Positions 13,730 through 21,107 of a stretch of DNA of 21,107 bases are shown one piece after another (position 1 is the stretch's first letter; the number at the start of each line of letters is the position of its first letter). The stretch comes from Pigoraptor vietnamica. Lineage: Eukaryota > Opisthokonta > Filasterea. The notes beneath the pieces are model-generated. The model saw only the letters and a list, made by a program, of their open reading frames with translations. It did not search any database and had not been told where the DNA came from. A program made the position numbers and the translations under genes. Where the stretch lies: NCBI GenBank assembly GCA_943704525.1, contig CALSCQ010003058.1, forward strand, positions 1 through 21,107, read 5' to 3'.

Positions 13730-16700
13730 ATGTCCGGCGAGGGCAAGTCGGTGTATGAGGGCGGCGGGGTGTTGAGCACTCCGCTTGCGCTGTTCATCGT
13801 GCAGCTCCTCCTCATCGTCTCTCTCTCGCGCGTGATTGGGTTCGTAATCAAGCGCCTCCACCAGCCGCCAGTCATCGCAGAGGTGCGCTGCACAACGCTG
13901 TTCATGCGTTTTGAAATTCTTGCATAGCGTGTGTGCGCGCGTGTTATCCTTGTGTGCGCGCGTGTGTATGTGTGTGTATGTGTGTGTGTGTGTGTGTGTG
14001 TGCGTACTGTGTATGTGTGCGTCCGTGTGTGTGCGCGCGTGCGTTGTGTATGGATGCGTTTGTGGGCCCATATGTCGTGCTTATTCTCAGTTGCGCGTGC
14101 GCGTGCGTGCGTGTGTTCCTTGTGTGTGCACGCGTGTATGTGTGTGCATGTGTGTGTATGTGTGCATGTGTGTGTATGTGTGTGTGTGCGTCCATGTGTG
14201 TGTGCGCGCCCGTTGAGTATGTATGCGCGTGTGGGCCCATGTGTCGTGCTTATTCTTGCGCCGCATGCGCGTGCGTGTGCGTATGTTTCCCGCACGCACT
14301 TTTCTGTTCAGGATGGATTGTGTATTTCTGCACAGTCATATACTAGTTGTTATTGCTGAGATTGCCTGTCTGTGTGAGGGAAGCACCCTAACAACTGTTT
14401 CTTTCTCACACGGCGCTTTTCTTCGCGCAGATTGTCGCCGGCATCATCCTCGGCCCCACCGTCCTCTCCCGCAGCCATGCGTTCCGAGAGGCCATCTTTC
14501 CAGTGACGTCACTCCCGACGCTCTCCGTCATCGCGAACATCGGCCTGCTCATCTTCTCGTTTCTCGTCGGCTTGGAGGCGGACCTCCACTTGCTCGCGTC
14601 GTCTTCGAAAAAGTCGCTCATTATATCGGGGTGTGGGATCGCGGTGCCCTTCGGACTCGGCGCCGCGTTGTCAAAGTACCTGTACGATGAGTTTGTGCCG
14701 AACACGAAGGACGTCGATTTCGGGACGTTTTTACTGTTCATCGGCTGCGCAGTGTCCATCACGGCCTTTCCGGTGCGTTTTGAGTGTGTGTGTGTGTGCG
14801 TGTGTGTGTGTGCGTGTGCGTGTGTGTGTGTGTGTGTGCGCGTGTGTGTGTGTGTGTGTGTGTGTGAGTGTGTGTCAGTACGTGTGTGTGTGTGTGCGCG
14901 CGCGCGCGTCCTTTTGCACAGCGACCCTTCTCCTAAGTCTCCCTTACTTATTCTCCATCAGGTTCTCGCGCGCATTCTGACCGAGCGAAAACTACTAAAC
15001 ACGCCCGTCGGCGTCGCCTCCATCGGGTGAGTGACTATTGTTATGGTATACCAGGACGTCCTTGCGGAACCGCATGGTGTTGTTCGCTCTTATCCTGATG
15101 CGAATTTGTGTGACCCTCTCCTCACGACTCATATCGTTTTTCTGTGACCTAGAGCTGCGGCCGTCGACGACATTGCCGCATGGGCTATCCTTGCGCTCGT
15201 CATTTCGCTCGTGCGTGCGGGATCCAGCAAGCTCGTCGCTCTCTACACAGTCCTCTCGGCTGTCGGCCTCGTCCTCCTCCTCGTCTTTGTTGTGCAGCCC
15301 ATTCTCACGCGCCTTGCCGTTCGCTCGCTCGCGACGCGTCGGAAGCTGCCCCACTCTGCCGTTGTGCTGTGCTTCATGGGCATGTTTCTCTTCGCGTGGA
15401 TGACAGAGTGGATGGGTGAGTGTGTCGGAGCCTTGCGTGATCACATGCGCTTTTTTGGACTGTGTGCAATCTCAGCGTGCGCACTCGTTGAGGGTTTTGC
15501 AAGCTTGAAAGCAGGGACAATAGGTCACTCCCCGAGGAGTACTGTAAGGGACTCTACTCCTGTTTGGTCACGTGCGTTGTGCTCACGCGTCCGCTGTGCA
15601 TGGACGCAGGCATCCACGCGATATTCGGCGCATTCAAATTCGGCCTCATCGTCCCGCGCGAGGGCGGGCTCAACAGGCAGCTGGGCGAGAAGCTGGAGGA
15701 CCTCACCGTGTCCATGTTCCTACCGCTGTTTTTCACCGTGTCTGGACTCAAGACGAACCTCGCCCTGATCTCGTCGGGCACTGCCGCGGGCGCCACCGTT
15801 CTGATCCTGGTTGTTGCTATTGTTGGGAAGATGTGCTCGTGTGCCTTTGCTGCGCGCTTCTGTGGGTACAACATCCGGCACGCGCTTACGATTGGGGTCC
15901 TCATGAACACGAAGGTACGACTGCTGCGCTGTCACTTGCTTTCGTTGTCCCCGTCTCATTACTGCGTATGTTTGTGTGTACTGTGTGGGATTGCGTGCGA
16001 GCATGAGTCTTTTTTTATTATTATGGGACACATATGCAAAGAAGGAGCCGTGAGCGAGCTTGTGTGCGTGTTCACTGACAGAGAACGTTTCTGTTTTTCA
16101 ACAGGGCCTCGTTGAGATTATCGTGCTGAACATAGGACTCGACAATGGCGTCATATCGCCGCAGCTCTTTTCCATGTGCATTATCATGGCTGTCGTGTGC
16201 ACACTCATCACCACGTGAGTCAGGCACCCCCATGCACGCACGCAAACACATACAAGAACGTCAACATACATGCACACGCAACATACACACGCCAACGGCA
16301 TGCACGCGCACGCATGCATGCCGACAAATCCGCGCCACTTTCGCACACCGTCCGATGCATGTCCACGTTATTTTCTATACACTCATTTGAACGGCATGTG
16401 CCAAATCGTCCCCCCCCCCCCCCCCAAACTTATCCTTCCCGTTCCCCTTCAACCACAGGCCACTTTCGATGCTGACGTATCCCAAGCACTGCGTCATCAA
16501 GGACATGGTCGCCAACATGACGCAGCGGCTGAAGGCGACGAGGCAGGCCGAAGACACGAACGAGCGCGAGGGAATGCGGCGCATCCAATCCAACGAACTG
16601 CTGGAGCTCGAGCTGGCGGCAGCGGCGTCGCTGCGCAAGGGAGTGGACTGGGGACCCTCCCACGTGCTTGCGTGGCTGTGCGCTGACAACGAGACGGCGT

Positions 16701-18088
16701 TTCCTCTCCTCACGCTCGCCGCGTCCGTCATGGCATCGAAGCGTCCCCGCAACGTCTGCATGGTGCGGCTCACGGACACGTCGAACAGGCCGAGCAGCTA
16801 CATGCGCCATCTCGTGAGTGCGGGAGATGCCGGCGACGCAGAGAGTGCGCAGTGGCGCTCCATGCTCGAGTCGCACGCGTCGCTGCTTCGCGTCGACGAC
16901 TGCACGGACATTGTGACGTTTGCGTCCGATTCGCCGGCGGACGACGTGTGCGAGGTTGCGCGGGTGAAGGGCGCGCAGCTCGTGTTTGCCGCGTTCCACG
17001 GGCCGGACCCGTTCCAGGCGGCGGCTGCTCGTGACGAGGCCGTGCAGGGGCTCAGCTGGCGTGTCTCGCTGCTGAGTGCTGCGTGGAAGGGGGACTTGGG
17101 CGTGTTCATCGTGCGTGGCATGCCGGCAGTCATGCGCCGTGTCGTGTGCGCGATCGAGTGCACGGACGACGCCAAATCCGTCGAGAACGTAATACTCGCC
17201 ATGCGTATGGTGGGGCGAATGGCAAAGAGGCGCGCGGCGGGCGACATTGCGCTGTTGATCGCAGGCTCGGCAGAGATGGAGCTTGCCGGTACGGAGGACA
17301 ATCGCACGGACGGCGAGGTGTCAGGGACTGGTGGCGACATGACGCCCCAACACGCGTTCCAGCAGCAGTTGCGGGACCCGCGCGTGGACCCCGACGACGA
17401 CCGCTCCAACCGATTCGGCTTCCACGACGCGAGCGGGGAGAGCTCCGTTCGCAGCAACTCGCGGTATGGTCTCGGGAGCCGCGAGTCGTCCGTGCGCATT
17501 CGCGCGGCGATGCAAGAGATGAGCAGTCGCAAGAGCAAGAAACAGAAGAAAAAGGCGACGCCGAAAAAGCGGCGTCCGGACAGTGACGATGGAATGTCCA
17601 GTGACGGCGGGCTCGACGACGCTGATCGCGCGATGAACCCCCAAAACAGCCGCCTCGCCGATATCATCGAGATGGTCATGTTGCGAGAGCAGCGGACGTC
17701 GGCGCGCAAGATCACGCGCATCGTGCGACGGCCCGAGGACTCGCTGGACGATGCGATTGTCGCCGAAACGAAGACGTCGCTGCCGGACCTCCTCGTGATG
17801 GACTACGACCTCGTGTTCGGCGGGGGACCCGTGCGGCTGTCGTCGCGAATTGCGCGCTTCATTCTCCTCGAGTGCCGGTGTTCCGTGCTGCTCGTTCGTA
17901 GGGACGTCGAAGCGGCGCGCGCAGCCATCGCAGCGTCCGGAGACAACGGGGAGAGCGCGAACGACGTTGGCGCAGATGGAAGTGTCGCCGTTACGCTGCC
18001 CATGAGGGACAGCACGACGTCTCTGTACGCCGCCAACAGCAGCGTCGCACTCAACGTGGGGACCCGCCTTCTGAGTACGGCCGTCTGA
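13730..18088 (+). CDS. CPA2 cation/H+ antiporter, CHX/KHA1 type, with USP-like tail
   Basis: Likely exchanges K+ (or Na+) for H+ across an endomembrane or the plasma membrane. Seven exons: 13730-13882, 14431-14772, 14962-15026, 15153-15415, 15610-15914, 16105-16214, 16459-18088. They encode 955 residues with all phases agreeing. The Na_H_exchanger domain covers about 15-420, with family motifs HQPPVIAEIVAGIILGP, ANIGLLIFSFLVGLE, ITAFPVLARIL, GAAAVDDIAAW (187-197), GIHAIFGAFKFGLIVP, LPLFFTVSGLKTN and MNTKGLVEIIVLNIG. The cytosolic tail resembles the two USP-like halves of CHX proteins (about 476-641, then about 639-686 with 816-906). They are split by a polar insert of about 130 residues with a basic cluster, KSKKQKKKATPKKRRP (near 770-785). 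The start ATG follows an in-frame TAA. Transported ion and membrane are not determined by sequence. Confidence 0.93.
13883..14430 (+). repeat. Antiporter intron 1: TG-rich with a ~170-bp tandem duplication
   Basis: The intron has donor GTGCGC and acceptor TTCTTCGCGCAG. It is TG/CG-rich from about 13930 to 14285. Two non-repetitive markers recur at the same offset: CCTTGTGTG at 13948 and 14118 (170 apart), and GTGGGCCCATATGTCGTGCT at 14062 matching GTGGGCCCATGTGTCGTGCT at 14231 (169 apart). A unit of about 170 bases was therefore duplicated head to tail and has since diverged by several substitutions. Confidence 0.85.
14773..14961 (+). repeat. Antiporter intron 2 with TG tract beside the donor
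   Basis: Donor GTGCGTTTTGAG is followed at once by TG repeats with CG steps to about 14918. The acceptor TTCTCCATCAG comes 40 bases later. Confidence 0.9.
16215..16458 (+). repeat. Antiporter intron 6: sense-CA rich with poly-C run
   Basis: This intron carries CA-type repeats (about 16231-16320) in the gene's sense and a C run of about 16 at 16411-16426. It ends in a pyrimidine-rich acceptor, CCTTCAACCACAG. The layout of CA tract, poly-C and acceptor is like the sense-CA introns of the cyclase and RanBPM-like genes. Confidence 0.85.
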
Positions 18089-18595
18089 AAATCGCTTTCT
18101 TGACGAGGCAATGCATTGATAAAGCTGTGCCATTGTGGCCTAGTACGGCTTTTCAGAATCAGACGGTGTGTGTGTGGTGCGTGTAAATAGAAATTAGCGG
18201 GCGTAAGAAAACGCCGAATTGGGAATTCGGAGGATAGCGGCGAGGCTCAAGGCGCGACTGGAAACTCAGGCCGATCAAGGGCTGCCGGACCGGCAAATGA
18301 CCAGTTGTGAATCACGACGGCACACAACTTGAGCCGGCCGAGTTCTGCCGTTTTTCCCGAAAATTGGCGACTGACAGCTTCGGCAGCAGGAGTTCTCACG
18401 GTACTGACCCGTACCCCTGCGGTCATATGTCGGAAAACATGGTGGGATCACGTGATGTTTGTGCATGCCGCACGGTATCAGCGGCCGTCGTAGGCCGTAT
18501 CAGGCCACCCCCGCGGCTTCTGACTTCAGCTCACTCACGCAGCGCTAGTTCTTCACCGAACACTAACCCGAAACCGTCTCTGCACACACTCGACA
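18089..18595. other. Intergenic between antiporter and secreted-protein genes
   Basis: 507 bases with no gene that I can support. A GATAAA at 18118-18123 may serve as the antiporter's polyadenylation signal. Several short inverted repeats are present (AAACGCCGAATTGGGAATTC, GCTGCCGGACCGGC), none long enough to call a structured RNA. Confidence 0.5.
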
Positions 18596-19749
18596 ATGTT
18601 TCTTGCGGCCAACGCGAGCGCAGCAACAGCCCTTTTGGGGTTGATAACCGCCGCCATTATTTGTCAACGCGTCACGGCGGACACAAGCGGGTCGGCGACA
18701 GCCCGCGCAGAACCCGCCACTCTCCTCATTACCTCTGCGAACGAGACAGGGATTGTGCGCGTCAGTGGGTCTGGGAACACGTCGCTAGTACTGGACGCAG
18801 GCGCGAACGGCACCATTCTCTTCAACAGCGCCATAGACGGTGCCACGGTACAGGCACTGCTGCGACGGATTAATGACCTCGAGAACAGACTCGCGTCTCT
18901 CGCAAGTGAGTCCGTTTGAGTTCTTAGTGTGTTCGAATGTGTCGGTGACTGCAGAGAGGTATGTGCCCGTCACTGCGGAGCGGCCATAGGGGCCTTTGAC
19001 GCTCCTGCGCCTCGCCGAATTGAGGCTACGGCGGCAACGATGGCTGACCGCGCACTCAGCTGAGGACGCACTGAGGGATGATCGCCGCGGCGCAACTGAC
19101 CCCTCTTCCAACCCCGCACATCTTTCTTTTTACAGGTTCATGGGACACCCACCTCCGCGCGTCATATCCTGTCCCACTGGAGTGGGTGCCAGTTAACCAG
19201 ACGGACCTAAGCGTGAGTGCGGGCGTGTGGAAGTACGCACCCATTACGCGGACGATTTACGACACAACATTCGACCCCAAGGGGCCCGCGCCCAGCCCTG
19301 ACTCGGTCGTCTGTCGCGTGCACCGCTTCGTCATACGCAGCGCCAACAACTGCTGTTCGAACGAGACGGTGAACTGCGTGAAGAACATGTGGGGCGGGAA
19401 GCCCGGGGATGTCTTCTATCGCATGTACTACACGGACGAAGAGGACGTGGCTCGCTTCAAGCCCAACAACTATCTCAACCTCACGAACACTGCGTACGGC
19501 ACAGCAAGCGGCATTGGGCGGCGAATGTGGGGTGCCCTTAATCGCGGCGAATATGAGACGTTTGATCTCGTCGGAGACTCGCTTAACTTCCTCCCAAAGT
19601 CCGACAGCTACGGACCCAAGGGGTTCTGGCGGTTGGAGGCGATGACGACGGGGTGCGACCACGTGGTGATGAGCGTTGTGCTGAACGTTTACGACAGCAT
19701 ACGCCCGAAGAAAGTGGCGACGGGCGGCAAAGACATCTCGTGTGCATAA
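18596..19749 (+). CDS. Secreted protein: signal peptide, coiled coil, Cys-containing domain
   Basis: I do not recognise the family. Two exons (18596-18905 and 19136-19749; GTGAGT donor, TTTCTTTTTACAG acceptor) encode 307 residues. Residues 1 to about 28 form a signal peptide with a hydrophobic core (ATALLGLITAAIIC). A Ser/Thr/Gly-rich beta-prone segment follows (TLLITSANETG to TILFNSAIDG). Then comes a short heptad coiled coil (VQALLRRINDLENRLASLAS, about 84-103), a layout used to trimerise extracellular fibres. The second exon encodes a globular domain of about 200 residues. Outside the signal peptide there are six cysteines, two adjacent (NNCCSN), and about six N-glycosylation sequons (for example NET, NTS, NGT, NQT, NLT). 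No membrane anchor is seen. It is probably an exported or surface protein; binding partners are unknown. Confidence 0.82.
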
Positions 19750-20428
19750 ACTGAAGCCGCCGTTGCTGCAGATTATTCGCCATCTTAAATTGCATTGTGC
19801 GAGAATCTGAGCGCACTAGCAACTTCAGTGTTTTTTGCCAGAGCCCGGGCATGCCAACTGGCGGCTCACGTGCCGAGTCCATGACATCACGCTTGATGCC
19901 CCATTGCCACATGTTCGACTTCAGTCCTCGCGCAGAGAGTGCACTCCTCTGCCTGTTCGTTTCCCTTTGCGCTCTCTCGACAGAGGTCCCGCAGTCGTAG
20001 CTGGCGCCGGTCGCTTCCCAGCCATGCAACGCGCGTGAACTCCGGCGATGGTCTTGTCGCGCATCGCCCGCTTGGACACGTCGCTTGCACATACGCTCGC
20101 ACGCCATCTCAAGGTGTGTGTGCCCGTGTGTGCGTGCGTGCGCGCGTGCATTGTGTGTTGTATGCGTGCGTTTTGTGTGCGTTTCTTCTATCAGAACTGC
20201 CCCGTGTGACTCTGGGTGCGGGTGGTTTAAGCAATTTTATTGCGGGCGCACTTTCGTTCATCTCCGCGGTACATCGTCCTCAATCGTCCTCAATCCTCGG
20301 CGTCCCTTTGGCAGTCTTCCTTCTTCCGACACAGCGATCGCCCTCGACAGATCGAGCGCGCCAACGTAAATCGCCTCAGTTCGTACGCGGCGTCCACGAG
20401 GGAAAAGGCGGATCAGCCGAGCAGGAGG
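19750..20428. other. Intergenic between secreted-protein and tRNase Z genes
   Basis: 679 bases. A degenerate TG tract lies at about 20113-20185, followed by TTTCTTCTATCAG at about 20181-20193, which resembles a splice acceptor and could belong to a leader intron of the tRNase Z gene. From 20231 to 20428 the frame of tRNase Z is open upstream of its ATG. No separate gene is evident. Confidence 0.5.

Positions 20429-21107
<679 letters not shown>

Overview
This window is nuclear DNA from an intron-rich eukaryote, most probably a unicellular one; the lineage cannot be fixed from the sequence. Most genes are cut into short exons. Donors are mostly GTGAGT, GTGCGT or GTGGGT, acceptors are pyrimidine-tract/CAG, and the exon phases close exactly on conserved protein families. 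Exons are GC-rich. Introns and spacers are loaded with alternating TG/CA tracts, poly-C/G runs and small tandem duplications, while exons are nearly free of them. I see no prokaryotic operon, CRISPR array, rRNA, tRNA, transposon or viral element.

Layout, left to right. (1) Minus strand, 1-3225: a six-transmembrane class III adenylyl cyclase, cut by the left edge. (2) Minus strand, 4328-4960: an unrecognised 210-aa protein with its own TATA box. (3) Minus strand, 5105-5992: an intronless CDC123/D123-family ATP-grasp protein. (4) Plus strand, 6827-7953: a five-exon, 109-aa single-RRM RNA-binding protein, divergent from gene 3. (5) Minus strand, 8551-12464: an eleven-exon RanBPM (RanBP9/10, Gid1) homologue with SPRY-LisH-CTLH-CRA order. 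(6) Plus strand, 13730-18088: a seven-exon CPA2 cation/H+ antiporter of the plant CHX / fungal KHA1 type with a USP-like tail. (7) Plus strand, 18596-19749: a two-exon secreted protein with a short coiled coil and a cysteine-containing C-terminal domain. (8) Plus strand, 20429 to the right edge: the 5' end of a long-form tRNase Z (ELAC2 type).

The genes are housekeeping or signalling functions placed side by side: cAMP signalling, eIF2 assembly, RNA binding, a GID/CTLH ubiquitin ligase subunit, ion homeostasis and tRNA 3' processing. They do not look like a functional cluster, and I do not see a new multi-gene system here.

The points most worth a second look are these: a cyclase core that lacks its second metal-binding Asp although the other catalytic residues are kept; TG/CA tracts confined to introns and often starting at or just after the 5' splice site; a probable GC-AG intron in the tRNase Z gene; a possible non-AUG or spliced mitochondrial extension on that gene; and a secreted coiled-coil protein of unknown family.
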